From Linyphia triangularis (taxonomy: Eukaryota > Arthropoda > Arachnida > Araneae > Linyphiidae): a DNA stretch of 64,000 bases. Positions 41,990 through 53,399 of this stretch are shown piece after piece; position 1 is the stretch's first letter; each line of letters begins with the position of its first letter. Both the position numbers and the translations under genes were made by a program. The stretch spans positions 91,356,466 to 91,420,465 of the forward strand of contig OZ021729.1 in assembly GCA_963978545.1 (NCBI GenBank). Direction: 5' to 3'. The notes below the pieces were generated by a model, which saw only the letters and a program-made list of their open reading frames with translations, ran no database searches and had not been told where the DNA came from.

Positions 41990-42960
41990 TAGTTGTACAA
42001 CTGTATAAGGGATCAGTTAGTCCGCATCTTGAGTTTGCAGTACAGTTTTGGTTCACCATATCTTAAAAAAGATGTGAATTGCTGGTAAGACACAGGACTA
42101 CAAAAGTGATTTAAGGTTTTGCCATTTGTACAAGTTGCAGGAGAGGCAGCGTTACCATACCTCGTATTAAAAAAACTAAGACTTCCTGTACTTTAAAAAG
42201 TACCATGTCAAAACGTGGAAAAACAGCGTGGGATTAAAAATACTGGCAACACTGAGGATAGGGGACGTATATGAATTGTACAAAAGAGGGAGGGAAGGAG
42301 TTTGTAATGATCCGTCACAAGAAGATTTGTGGTAAACGGGGGGCTTTCGTGACGTATCACTTTTGAGCGACAAAATTAATAAAAATGTTTTTTAATTTCA
42401 TTCATTTGAATAGATCATTTGAATCCAAACAGGAAAAGTTAATCTGCAATTAGTTAGACTTCAAAACTACAAACTGCGTTTTATAGGATTTTTTTTGTTT
42501 TTTTTTGAAATTTTACAAATAGAGGGGTATATGTTAAAATTTATTAAGTAAATTTTTGTTTTTTGGGGGAGAGGGTCGATCAAAAGTGATTAAGCGTGAC
42601 AAGTGGTGGTGGTAGTGAGGGGGGAGGGGGGCTGTACAAAAAAAGTTAAAATTTTGCGCGATGTAATTTCTGTATGTCCCCAGAGACCAAATAGATGAGA
42701 TTTCATTTATTTAGAGTTATTAAACAGAAAGAGGTTTTGGAATTTATTACAGAATGGGGTCAAAGTTGTTTTCGCAGTTGTTTAAATCGATACAAAACAT
42801 TAGAAAACTTTTAATAGGTCGAACAACGATTAATGGAATTGTGTGCATGTGTGAATTCAATTAGGTGGATGGTTTTAAAAGAAAATTGGACAGTCATAGA
42901 GAGGATAGACATTGTTTACTTCTAGGTGGACCAACCTTGGTGAATATCGTGCCTGTAGTT
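41990..42960 (+). pseudogene. Degenerate CR1-like non-LTR remnant
   Basis: At 42005-42055 the plus strand reads SPHLEFAVQFW, matching the conserved RPHLEYA.QFW segment downstream of the RT in CR1-type elements, followed by a degraded ELL..R.RTTK.I.GF block. At about 42840-42900 a second block resembles the C-terminal NSFK..LD motif of the same ORF2. The part between is not recognisable. Frames shift repeatedly. Old fossil. Confidence 0.55.
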
Positions 42961-44100
42961 GGTAGACTTCTTTTACATTTGCATTTTTATTCTGTCGGAA
43001 AGATACTAAAAATGACCAAAAGAAAGAAGAGATAGAGAATAATACTAAAAAAAGACGACAGACTACAGATGCATCGAAGAGTAAAAATTAGTGCTTGGAA
43101 AAATATTGAGCTAAATAAAATAAATAATAATAATAATTAAATTGTGTTTTACATCAATTTCATGCGTAGTCTGAAGCCAATGTTGCGAAAAAGCAGTTAA
43201 AGCGTGTTGAGGGTGCGTTCACTTCTTTTCGAAGAGCACGTGGGGAAGGATTCGCTACATTATTTCATATCTACCAAAATATCGCCACAAAAGCTCAAAC
43301 AGAGCAGCAAAAAACCTGTAAGAACTACCGTATGGCACAGTTATATCAAAAGAAAACGATGAAATTTCTCTTTAAGCGAGAAGATTTACTCTCCTTAGCT
43401 AACACAAGCAAAAAACACACACAATACCAGCGCGGTACTAAAAAAAACAACAAAATCCATAAAAATAAACCAAGTATCGTTCGTTCATCCCAAGAGCAAA
43501 CGAATAAAAAAAAAAGGGGGAAGGGGGGGGGGGGGAAGAGAGTCTAGGCCACAAAGACGTCTGCTTCTTCCAAACTGAGGCGCCCATTGGTTGTAAAGAA
43601 TGTACGGCCTTGAACCTGTGTGAGTAGGTTTCTTTTAAGATAGTAGTAAGGGACAGATGGTTTTTTAAGTCTTATTTTATGTTGAAAAAATAAATACAAT
43701 GCGTAGCCCTTAACTGGAGCGACCGTTAGACGCAAGTTTTGTTTTTTTTTCGACTCCCGTATGAATTTTTTATGAAAGCATGAGGGTTCAGCGTCTTCTG
43801 AGAATACCCCCCCCCCCTAAAAAACTTACTTCCGTAGTGTTGTTAATGTGTGAAATGTCCGGGAGTGAGGGGCATTAACCCCCCCCCCCCCCCTAAGGAA
43901 GCTTCCGGGATTTTTTTTAAAGATGTTTTTTTGGGAAATTTTGGATTTTTTCTTTCTGTTTTAGGAGGTTTTTTTTGAGTTCTTAGGAGGTACCCTCCAT
44001 CTGAAGTGTACTCGTAGAATTTTACGAAGCCAGCTTGATCGCGACTGTGATTAAGCTGGAAGTCAACAAATGAATACATTGCTTCGCAGAATTAGTTACT
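42961..44100. other. Intergenic sequence with long G and C tracts
   Basis: G-runs at 43516-43535 and C-runs at 43807-43817 and 43879-43893. No credible gene; ORFs at 43332-43547 and 43843-44079 are driven by homopolymers. Confidence 0.55.
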
Positions 44101-44127
44101 ACTTTGCTGCTTTTAAGCAGCTTTATA

Positions 44128-44296
44128 CTTTGTTACGTTAAACACGTCATTTATATTTTGTTACTTTAATTTCTACTTTGTTACGTTAATATGTAATTTT
44201 TACTTTTTTACGTAAATATATAATTAGTACTTTGTTACGTTAACATGTACTTTGTACTTCTTTATGTTAACATAATATTTCTACTTTTTTATAACT
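44128..44296. repeat. Degenerate tandem repeat, unit about 29 bp
   Basis: Six or so copies of TACTTTGTTACGTTAATATG-type units, with some shortened. Confidence 0.8.
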
Positions 44297-44759
44297 AGAT
44301 AATGTGCAAGAAAACAGTCATAAATTAACCACCTTTTTTGAATTCCACAAGTGGATGACTGTATAAAAAGTCAAATTTTATTCTTATTAAATTAAAAAAA
44401 TTAGGTATAATACTTTGAAAAAATTTCAAATGCGTTCTTCTCAAAACAATGGTTTTGCAGTCATCTAGTTGTATCATTAGAATGACGATATAACTGCTAG
44501 TTTATTATATTAACATGTAATAGGAGGACAAACTAGAAATTATTACTATATTGCGAGAAACATTTTGATGAGCTAAAAAATAGTTCTTCAAATAAGAGCT
44601 TCTTTGTCATCCCAAATTGGAGTATATATTTCCTTTCTTTATATTTGCAAACAAATATATAAATTACTTTTTCTACTCTAATATAATAATGTATTTGTAA
44701 CTTACTAGAAAGTTGTAATGAAGAATATAATACACGAAATACTTACTTAAAAATCAATT

Positions 44760-45340
44760 TTTCTTTCAATATTGTGCAAATGAAAATTATTTCCGATATA
44801 AATATATGAAATGGTAAAGAATTATTTTTGTTATTTCCAATTTTTCAAAATCTTACAAGAAACCATTTTTTTTTCTTTTTCTCAAGACAATTACATCCTC
44901 CGTTTTTGCCCCTTTCATTATATCCACGAAAAAAAAATTATATTGAAATTGAAACATTCCTTTGAGAAGTTGGTTGGTTAGTTGTATTCAGATTATCTGG
45001 CGCCGTCAGCAACACGAGGGCTATAATGCGCCGAAACATTCGTCATTAGACAAGCCAACATACATTTACAAACATCCATGCCTAACACGAGACTCGGAAC
45101 CCGCAACCTCACGGTCTAGAAGCTAGCACGTTAACCACTATACCGTTTGGTCGGCATTCCTTTGAGAAGAAAATTCGTAACAATAACAATGCAATTTCCA
45201 TACCACATGATGAGAAATAAATGAAAAGATGCAAGCGCATCTAATTAATCTCAATAATTATACGACATCATCTTACAACATTACAGAATGAGCTGTCAAT
45301 GATCAAGTTAACTCATAGTGATTCAGCAACAAAGAGTTTT
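44760..45340. repeat. Paralogous segment S1 (with SINE A inside), related to 54660-55130
   Basis: Blocks shared in order with 54660-55130 include CAATTTTTC, GAAACATTCCTTTGAGA (44951), CAATTTCCATA, GCGCATCTAATTAATCT (45235-45251 and 55041-55057, identical), CATCATCTTACAA and AAG(T/A)TAACTC. SINE A copy 6 interrupts it at 44970-45154. It has no coding content. Confidence 0.75.
44970..45154 (-). mobile_element. SINE A copy 6
   Basis: Full-length, minus strand. Perfect 15-bp flanks CATTCCTTTGAGAAG (44955-44969, 45155-45169). It landed in the S1 segment, so it postdates the duplication. Confidence 0.94.
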
Positions 45341-45484
45341 CATTTTGTTTTGTAACAAACTTTTTAATTGTTTTGGGATAAAAAAAAAATTCAAAATCTG
45401 TTGAAGAGTTCCTACATGTTGTAAAGAGTTTCTACTTCAACTAGCAGCTTGTACTTTACTAGTTGGCCATGGTTTACTTAATGA

Positions 45485-45664
45485 GCCGACCAAACGGCAT
45501 AGTGGTTAGCGAGCTAGCTTCTAGACCACGAGGTTGAGGGTTCCGAGTCCCGTGTAAGGCATGGGTGTTTGTAAATGTATGTTGGCTAGTCTAATGACTA
45601 ATGTTTCGGCGCATTATAGCCCTCGTGTTGCTGACGGCGCCAGATAATCTGAAAACAACCAACC
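45485..45664 (+). mobile_element. SINE A copy 7
   Basis: Full-length, plus strand, with perfect 11-bp flanks TTACTTAATGA (45474-45484, 45665-45675). Confidence 0.93.
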
Positions 45665-45675
45665 TTACTTAATGA

Positions 45676-46770
45676 AATAAGTTGCGTGTTGCATTAAGAA
45701 TACTCTAAAGACAGTCGAAGAGAAACAGAAAAGAAACCAGAGTAAAAATAAGACGAAGAAATACCAATAAATAAAGGAATATTATCATAGTTCCACGGAC
45801 TCCTTACTTTCATTTCAAACCAAATTTGGTTTTATTTTTGCATTCGTACACGATTTGGAACATTCCGAGTTCAGAAAGGGGTCTAGAAAAAATTCCTGTG
45901 TATATGTGGTTAGAATATTTCCAGAATATAGAATTTTATATTAAATATGTTAAACATGCTGAGAAAACTTATTATTTACGATCTTCAATTTCAGTATTAG
46001 GTTCAGCGATGACTATGGGACTAGTTAATTAGGTTTCCGTCAAAATAGCGCACGAGTATAAGGTGGATACCATTGAAACATTAATATTTTTACACAACGA
46101 ATAGAAACATAAAAAAAAAAAAAGCCTTTAACAATTCGAAACAAACATCTCCACCTCTGAAAATTTTTTGAAAAAATTGAAAATCGAACTCGTTAACATA
46201 GCCCTTCAAGATTTCACTGAACCGAAAGAATGTAAAAGTTATCATCAAAGTGGACATTTTTAAAAATGTTATTGAAAGTACCATTTATGAAGATACCACT
46301 TATACCAATGAATGTCAGATTTAAATACAAGAGACCAGCAATCCACACCCTAAATTAACACTATTTCGATCTCTGAAAAAAGAAATTTAGTATTCAGCAG
46401 AATGAAAAGAAAATTTCACGAATACATTTAAGCTACCTCCTTTTCTCTAAAACAGAAAAGCTTCTTTTTATGTTTTCAGTACTAATTCAAAATTTACAAA
46501 ACTAATGGCGTGGTTTTGTATGAAAAAACCTGCATTGAAACAAATTAAAGGCGATACTATCAGTTCTATTTCTTGTATCTTTTTTTTTTTCAAAAAAAAA
46601 AAGAGAACGTTACAATAACCCGATTTGGAATCGGAAAGAGATTAAAAGATGATTCAATTTCGAAGAGAAAGAGGAAAACAACATTCCGGTGCAATAAACA
46701 GTCAAACAATCAGTCTTATTTACCCGGATAACAAACAGAAACAGTTTCTTCTAGTTTTAATGGGAAAAAT
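45676..46770. other. Intergenic sequence
   Basis: A 68-codon ORF at 45826-46032 has no known match. Nothing else recognised. Confidence 0.45.
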
Positions 46771-46779
46771 CTTTCATTG

Positions 46780-46935
46780 CCGGGCTCCCATTTCCAGTGA
46801 ATAAAGGGAATTAAAGGCACGAATAAAAGGCCTAAAAGCCAATTATATTAATGAAAAATGATTTCCCGGCATTCTTCACGTTTGACGTCATAATTTAATG
46901 GCGGATAATGGATAAAAAAAAAAACCTAATCTAAC
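46780..46935. promoter_or_regulatory. Candidate conserved non-coding element with a CRE
   Basis: It contains a perfect CRE TGACGTCA near 46886, AATTTAATGGCGG, and repeated CCGGG/CCCGG words around homeodomain-type TTAATG. Less AT-rich than its flanks and outside known repeats. Confidence 0.3.
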
Positions 46936-47460
46936 TAGACCAAGAAAAAGAGGGGTTTTTTTTTCAATTTTTTTTTTTTAAAAACAAAATCAATAAATTC
47001 TACTTTTCTTTCTCATCGTTCCTTTCTCGACGGTAGCTAGTTTTTACTAATTTTATATCCTGGTGAAGTTTTGAAGAAATGATATAAAAAAATTCTTTAA
47101 ATAAGAATCTCCGGTAAGACTTTCAAACTCAATTACATTAAAAAAAAAGAAAAGGATACTGTTTGTCATTTCATCTTGATGAATCTTTATTTGCTAGAAA
47201 AAACACGATTCCAAGCTGACGATTGCGACGTCCATGTCTAATGAAAAAGTTACAAAAGTAAAATGGGACATTAGGAATGTTTTTCTTTCGATTCTCTTTT
47301 GGACAATGGCAGTTTTCATCCCAAGGTTTCAAATTTAATTTCAATTATTGGAGTTCAACAACTTCTTCTTTAAGAACTACACTTTCTACTAATTACTCAT
47401 AGATAATAAATGAGCAATAAAATAAAATAATAAACTGTACCGGCATATTGCAACTGTAGA
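46936..47460. other. AT-rich intergenic sequence
   Basis: No feature recognised. Confidence 0.45.
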
Positions 47461-47760
47461 ATGCATTCACCAATTGTAAAAGAAAATCAGAAAACGTTAT
47501 TCAGAACTCATATGAAGCGTCGTTATTTGCATTATATAACAACACATTTCTACACGAAAACGTTGAAACAGACACTATTGAATAAATTTAATAGGAAATT
47601 TAATCTTTCTTTGAATGGTGTTCGCATTAAAAATAGACTTCTTTTATATAACGAAACGGAACTCTTCCAAACGAAAAAGACTTACCAAAAACTAAAAAGC
47701 AAACTACGTAAGTTTAAGCTAGTTAAGTTTAGACTAAATAACACAAATTCATTTCATTGA
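47461..47760 (+). CDS. Doubtful ORF, unknown product
   Basis: A 99-codon ORF, rich in Lys, Asn, Leu and Arg, ending FRLNNTNSFH. No domain, signal peptide or membrane segment. Composition follows the AT-rich background, so chance is the leading explanation. Kept because it is among the longest non-transposon ORFs here. Confidence 0.15.
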   Translation: MHSPIVKENQKTLFRTHMKRRYLHYITTHFYTKTLKQTLLNKFNRKFNLSLNGVRIKNRLLLYNETELFQTKKTYQKLKSKLRKFKLVKFRLNNTNSFH

Positions 47761-47984
47761 TTAGTATTTGGAAACATTCGAATGTAGTGTTCAGAGCAGA
47801 TTCTTGAATTTCTTTCCTTGTTTTCTGTACCCTGTCGATCTTCATATTCTATTTCCAAACACCATACGCATACAATCAAAGACATGAAACTTCTTAAGTC
47901 TCTTCATCATAGCTTGTCATATTACATGCAGTAAACTCATTAATTACTATAAAAGTTACCCTGATCACTGACTGACTGAGTCAC

Positions 47985-48225
47985 TCTGTAACGCAGTAAG
48001 TAAAATTTTAACCGATCATCGTTAAAACTCTTTCCTGTTGCCAAAATTGTTTTAATCAGAATAAATAAAAGACAATTGCAAGTGAATGCATAAACTTACG
48101 TACATTGTCAATAAATAAATGTTGAAACGTACTTTGATACACATTTTGATGTTAGGGATGTTTTTATTATTTAAAATTAGATACAAACACGCTGACAACA
48201 GAATACGTTAATGAATAGGAAGATA
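47985..48225 (+). repeat. Repeat R, 3' half
   Basis: ACCGATCATCG, TTTCCTGTTGCCAAAATTG, AATAAATGTTGAAACG and GTTAATGAATA are shared with 16700-16990 and 39880-40060. It is uninterrupted at the TTAA used by the insertion at 40064. Confidence 0.7.
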
Positions 48226-48484
48226 ATCGATTTGATTGATGGTAACTCTCAAATATATTATATCCCTGATTCTGTTGTGAGTGAAGATACGATTGATGCA
48301 CTTAATTTATCTGTTCAATTCACAAGCAATGTAGTTTTTTTTAATAGGTTCTTCAATAAAGAAAACAAAATTTTGTCAAATACGTTTTTATCATTTGATA
48401 TTTATATAGATATATCAGAAATAATTTTCATTTACACAGTATTAAAAGAACAGTAGAATTTTTAACAAATACTTCGTGTATATT

Positions 48485-48600
48485 AAATCGATACCGAGTC
48501 TCTCTACCAAGTTTCAGCTCGACTGGATGACGGCAAGGGGGAATTAATCCTTCGAAGGTTTTGCCCGTCATAAACACACACAATCGGAGTTAATTCAAAG
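48485..48600 (-). repeat. Repeat R, 5' part, inverted
   Basis: The minus strand has GCCGTCATCCAGTCGAGCTG and AAACTTGG as in the other copies, ending in a (TG)n-like start (ACACACA on plus). Confidence 0.7.
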
Positions 48601-48951
48601 GGTTTGAAAATGAGTGGACATGACTACTGACTCTGATAGATAACCTCTAGTTAGATTGTCTGGAGATGATTGAGGACTAGAAATGGAAAACGACCTTAAA
48701 AAATCGAAAATCGTTTTTTTTACGGAAAAATGTCCTTAAGAAAAATGTCCTGAACAAAGTGGAGAACTCCCAAAGTACGAGCTCCAGTAGTAATAGTTCA
48801 AAAATCTGTTGAAACATCACGCTGGTTGTATGCGTCATGCGAAGTGAAGTGGAGAACATTCTAAGTGCGATAAAAATAACAATAATATTAAGAAGGTATT
48901 TAAGAACTAAACGTAAGGAAGTTAGGCTATGAACCCGAAGAAGTGAAACGG

Positions 48952-49136
48952 TTAGTTGGTTGGCTGCTTTCAGATTATCTGGCGCCGTCAGCAACACGAG
49001 GGCTATAATGCGCCGAAACATTCGTCATTAGACAAGCCAACACACATTTACAAACACCCATGCCTAACACGGGACTCGGAAGCCGCACCTCGCGGCCTAG
49101 AAGCTAACATGCTAACCACTATACCGTTTGGTCGGC
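48952..49136 (-). mobile_element. SINE A copy 8
   Basis: Full-length, minus strand. Flanks AGAAGTGAAACGG and AGGAGTGAAATGG are similar but not identical (older or imperfect duplication). Confidence 0.88.
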
Positions 49137-49327
49137 AGGAGTGAAATGGAGAACGCCCTAAGTAGCAAATGTGAGTCTTTCATTTTTCGGCTCTCCTGAA
49201 AAATTTTCTTTTTTGGACCTAGGTCGTTTTCCATTTCTAGGCCTCAATTGTCTGTAGTTTTATCCCATTCGATACCCAAACGCAAATAAAACTTCCTCCT
49301 CGAAATGGCTTTCCGAAACTCAGTCGT

Positions 49328-49498
49328 CCAGTTGGTTTGTATTCTGAACAATCTACTTTTTTTTGCACAATTAGAGATTAATCAGGCTGGACCCACAGCT
49401 TAACGTAGATTTCGAACCACAACAAACCTAACCTAGGAATCAAACCTGGAACCATAGGCGCGCGAAGGCAAAGCTCTAACTACAGCCATCAGATGAGT
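49328..49498 (-). mobile_element. SINE C copy 3, diverged
   Basis: The minus strand keeps GATGGCTGTAGTTAGAGC, a B-box-like GGTTTGATTCC, AGCTGTGGGT and an ACAAACCAAC tail, as in 38241-38415. Confidence 0.7.
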
Positions 49499-49499
49499 A

Positions 49500-50424
49500 C
49501 TCAGTAGCTCAGATCTTGCTCTGAAGATGTTTCGGTGAAGTTTAGCTCGTGAGAAAAGAAACGGTCCAACCCAATTCCCCAGCGAGCTAAAAGCTGTCAC
49601 ACGCTTACAACAGAGACGTACATTTCGACACCTCTTATCAAGACCCTGCAACAAATGGGGGAGGGGGGGGGGGGGAATAACGCAAAATTCCAAGAACACG
49701 AGTTTTGATGTTCCCTGTAGTCGATTAAATTACGTCCTTTAAAAGCTACAAGAGGGGGAACAAAATAAATAAAAAGTGACATTTTAGGGGAGGTTCGCAA
49801 CGCAGAATTGAGCAGGAGTAATTGTAATTTCTAAATAATAGATAGGGTGACAACTCTTGAATTGTATCATTTTCATTACGACAATAAGTACATAATAATA
49901 TTTTCTTATGGTATCGGTATTAATTTAATTCATCCTTTGAAAGAGCGTATTGTTGCGAATTTTTTTTTACTAAAAAAAAAAACTATAATTTATTCTCTCT
50001 TCGAAGGCTCACAAATCTTCTCCAAACAACACAACAATTGCTTTCAAGCTATAACTTCGAGCACGGCGATAATTCAGGCACCACAAAAGTAAACAGAACA
50101 TCCGACCCAATAAGTGCGTTGACTTCTCCGCCACGAACTCATTAACAATTCTAAAAAGATGTGAACATTGAGAGTATGTAACTGTACATAATTAAAAACT
50201 AACCACAGAAACAATTTGTACATTACTCACGCTAGGAAGTGGTTGTGAATCAAAGATCGTACCTGTTATTTTTGGACAAAGTTTTTTTTTTTTTTTAATT
50301 TTTTTTTATTTTTGACGATCCAATTTCTAAATGATTACCAACTGAAGACCTCCGCTTTTGACGAATAGTTTATTTACTATAACACATTATCTCAATTGTT
50401 AGAAAATCTAAGTTATTTATTGTG
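49500..50424. other. Intergenic sequence with a G tract
   Basis: A G-run at 49657-49675 and a T-run near 50283. No gene recognised. Confidence 0.5.
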
Positions 50425-51180
50425 GTACTCTAAAGAAGGGGACTTTAACATAGAGGGTATTTTGGTAATGTGGGACGACTCTATGCAGAGGACACTCTAC
50501 GAGAAGAGACTACGTAGAGATCAATTTGGTACTTTATGGGAGGTTACTCTGTGTAGAGGATGTTTTGAACTATATGAGAAAAGACTCTATGTAAAGGGTA
50601 TTTTGATCTCTATGGGAAAGAACTCTATGTAGAGATTATTTTGTAACTCTACGAGAAGAGATTACGAAGAGATCAATTTGGTACTTTATGAGAGGTTACT
50701 CTATGTCGAGGGTGTTTTGGAACTATATGAGAAAAGACTCTATGTAAAGGGTATTTTGATCTCTATGGGAAAGAACTCTATGTAGAGGATATTTTGTAAT
50801 TCTACGAGAAGAGATTACGTAGAGATCAATTTGGTACTTTATGGGAGGTTACTCTATGTAGAGGGTGTTTTGGAACTATATGAGAAAAGACTCTATGTAA
50901 AGGGTATTTTGATCTCTATGTAGAGGATATTTTGTAACTCTACGACAAGAGATTACGTAGAGATCAATTTGGTACTTTATGAGAGGGTGTTTTGGAACTA
51001 TATGAGAAAAGACTCTATGTAAAGGGTATTTTGATCTCTATGTAGAGGATATTTTGTAACTCTACGAGAAGAGATTACGTAGAGATCAATTTCGTCCTCT
51101 ATGAGAAATTACTCTATGTAGAGGGTATTTTGCTATATTTATGGGAAGAGACTCTTATGTAAAGGTTATTTTGATCTGTT
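50425..51180. repeat. 152-bp minisatellite made of 38-bp modules
   Basis: GATCAATTTGGTACTTTATG-type starts lie at 50519, 50671, 50824, 50962 and 51084, giving periods of 152, 153, 138 and 122. Each full unit contains four related modules of about 38 bp of the form CTCTATGTAGAGG then TATTTTG; the shorter periods reflect lost module parts. CTCTATGTAGAG and CTCTACG..CGTAGAG are dyads. ORFs here are not coding because 152 is not a multiple of three. Confidence 0.9.
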
Positions 51181-51560
51181 CAGCAAAGGCTCTGTTTAGC
51201 GGGTCCCAGTTTCTTGCACATCATTAACATGAAACCGCAAAAGCGAAGCTCCCTCCCAAGATGGCGGAGAATATTTCCTTCTTTAATGAACAACATCTGC
51301 AAAGAGCTGACCAAAGTCATCCTCCTCTCCCAGGTACACGGGAGAGAGAGAGAAAGTCAATGCAATATCTTAACGACCGACCAATGAAATGCTCATCTCC
51401 ATGGCAACGGGATTCGGTCAATCGGTCACGTGGGGGGAGATGACCTGCCCATCATCATCGGGAAGGGATGCGGAGGAGAAATCATTAACGAGGCGGTTTT
51501 CTCTCTCTCTTTTCTTAAAAGAGCAGTGGTTTTTGCGGATGCCTTTGGAGGGTTCTTCTT
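51181..51560 (+). promoter_or_regulatory. Candidate promoter or CpG-richer regulatory island
   Basis: It contains CAAGATGGCGG (YY1-like, 51259-51269), CCAATGAAA (51381), CCATGGCAACGG (X-box-like half, 51401), CACGTG (51427-51432) and GC-rich surroundings, a combination seen in housekeeping-type promoters. An ATG inside the YY1-like word opens a 60-codon ORF (51261-51443), and CAGGTACAC at about 51331 resembles a 5' splice site. A transcription start is inferred, not shown. Confidence 0.35.
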
Positions 51561-52350
51561 CTTTTAGGGGTTGGTCGTTAGTCTTCTTCTGCCTCATGAA
51601 CATGATGCACTAGTTTCCACAATCATGTTGCCAGCATTTCCCTTCAAAACTTGTGGCCCGATCATGCGCATTCAAGTTTTTTCGAAAAGAAATTACTTTT
51701 TTTCTTTCTGGAAGTTCATCAGAGTTACATATTGTATTCTGTGGCCGAGATATATATAATGAATCTTGATTTGGAGAGCAGAACTCGGCACAGCATAGCT
51801 TGGGTATCTGGTCGGTATGGTGATAAATCGTATCCCTAGCAGTAGATTGAGAGGTGACTGCAAATATAGGTATCCCCATCGAACATCATTCTGAATTTTT
51901 GTTATATAAGGTAGAGAAGTGTTAGTAGATTATGATTCCACTGATCTTCAGGGTGGGGGGAGGGGGGGGGGGAGGGAAATGGCCCGAAATATTCAAAAAT
52001 CAACAATGAATAAGTTAAACTGATTTCCAAATATGTCATAACTTGCCGACATCCTTTTCTATCTGATAACCCATCATTCTTTAATTTTCAATTAAGAAGG
52101 TTACAAACGATTTATCTTTCTTAGCGCCAAGATCATTCATATTTTAAAAGTAAGCCAAATCGGCAATAAATATTACGTCATTAGTGACGTAATATTTTTT
52201 AGCCAAAGAAGTATTTATCAGACAAATATCATCTGCACTGTTCCTCATTAATAATTAAATTAATAAAGAGCAGTGGTTTACCACATAAAAAAAGAAGGTT
52301 ATTTATTTGTCAAGTTATGACACGTTTGGCAATCGGATTTAATTCAACTC
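51561..52350. other. Intergenic sequence
   Basis: A G-rich tract lies at 51951-51976. Small overlapping ORFs on both strands have no recognisable motifs. Confidence 0.5.
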
Positions 52351-52361
52351 ATTCAATGTCG

Positions 52362-52472
52362 ATTTTTGAACAATTTCGGCCATTTTTGCCTTGCCAGACC
52401 AATGGATTCATGATCTACTAACATTTCTGTACATTTTATAAAAAAATTCAGAAGGATGTTCGATGGGGTATC
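52362..52472. repeat. Dispersed 105-bp repeat, copy 1
   Basis: Shared with 54530-54637: TTTCGGCCATTTTTG, CAGACCAATGGATTCAT, AACATTTCT and TCAGAAGGATGTTCGATGGG. The minus strand of both copies begins with a TPSNILLNFF reading that diverges later. It may be a fossil coding piece of an unrecognised element. Confidence 0.7.
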
Positions 52473-52589
52473 TATACTTGCAACAAATAGTATAAGGAAT
52501 TGTTTAAATTGGGGAACTAAGTCTTCAAAACATTCATACAATTATTTATTGTAGTTTAAAGTACTACAACGGAAGAAAAAGGTATCATG

Positions 52590-52955
52590 GCTGGGTACGC
52601 CTAGGCATCCTTTACATAGAGTACCTCGGAGGAGTGGAAAACACCCCCAACCCATAATTGGTACAAGGTCTCAAAGCCGGGGTTGTCCCTCCCGTGTGGC
52701 AGAAGTACCCGGACTGTTCTATCAAGGCTTGCTAGTGGTCACATCAAGTGCCTCACTTTCAACGAGGGCAAGAAAACCTTCGCCACCTGCACCAAAATCA
52801 TCAGGCCTCTCCTGAGCACCTCTTGGATTGCATGGGACTCTCGAAGGAGGATCTCTTTAGCAATCCTCTCCTAGTCTTCCTTTTAGTCAACGAACTCGTG
52901 GATCTTGTCTGACTCCGTCAGACAGTGAGGATTAGCAACAACAAAAACATAGAGT
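52590..52955 (+). pseudogene. 3' remnant of an RNase H-bearing non-LTR element
   Basis: SLPCGRSTRTVLSRLASGHI at 52683 corresponds to the SLPCDSQFSTCLSRLASGHL segment of the ORF2 at 871-1971. A shifted frame continues with SPEHLLDCMGLSKEDLF, the knuckle and C-terminal motif. After the stop the plus strand has a CAACAACAAAAAC tail, as in the other two copies. Fewer than 120 codons survive. Confidence 0.82.
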
Positions 52956-53399
52956 ACCATGTACGTAGGGTACCAAGATACATTCAGTCCCTCTAGTAGA
53001 AGGCTAAAATAAAAACTTTAACTTCGATTTTGAAACAAATAACACAATGTGGCCTATTCGTCCGAAGTGGAGGTCTAAGTCTGTTATAAGTTAGGAAATT
53101 TGATTTTGTATAGAAGGAGAAAAATGGATTGTTACATGTATAAACACTGTCCAGAATATACATAATATTTTAGTCTATGCCTAACAACAGAAGTTGATTA
53201 ACGACATTTTCCAAATGTGTCGTAATTTTAATTTTGTTTCCGAATTAGATGAAATTCCCGGAGTCAAAACAGCTGTAGGTCGGAGTTGATCGGTACCCAA
53301 ATTGATTTTGTTGATCGCAACTTGTGAACCCCCCCTCCCCCCACCACCCCTCACCTCTAACTTTGATTTTCCGGTTCATGATAATCTGGATTAGTCTAG

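Noticed and set aside
43500..43900. Small proteins from G- and C-tract ORFs
   Set aside because: The residues come from homopolymers and GA-rich sequence without any motif.
11419..49136. SINE A using the RNase H non-LTR family as partner
   Set aside because: The SINE 3' end (CAACCAACC) only loosely resembles the ACAACAACAAA tail; I could not show a shared 3' end.
50396..50632. 78-codon ORF with repeated YEKRL-type peptides
   Set aside because: It is a reading of the 152-bp minisatellite; the period is not a multiple of three, so the peptide repeat cannot be maintained.
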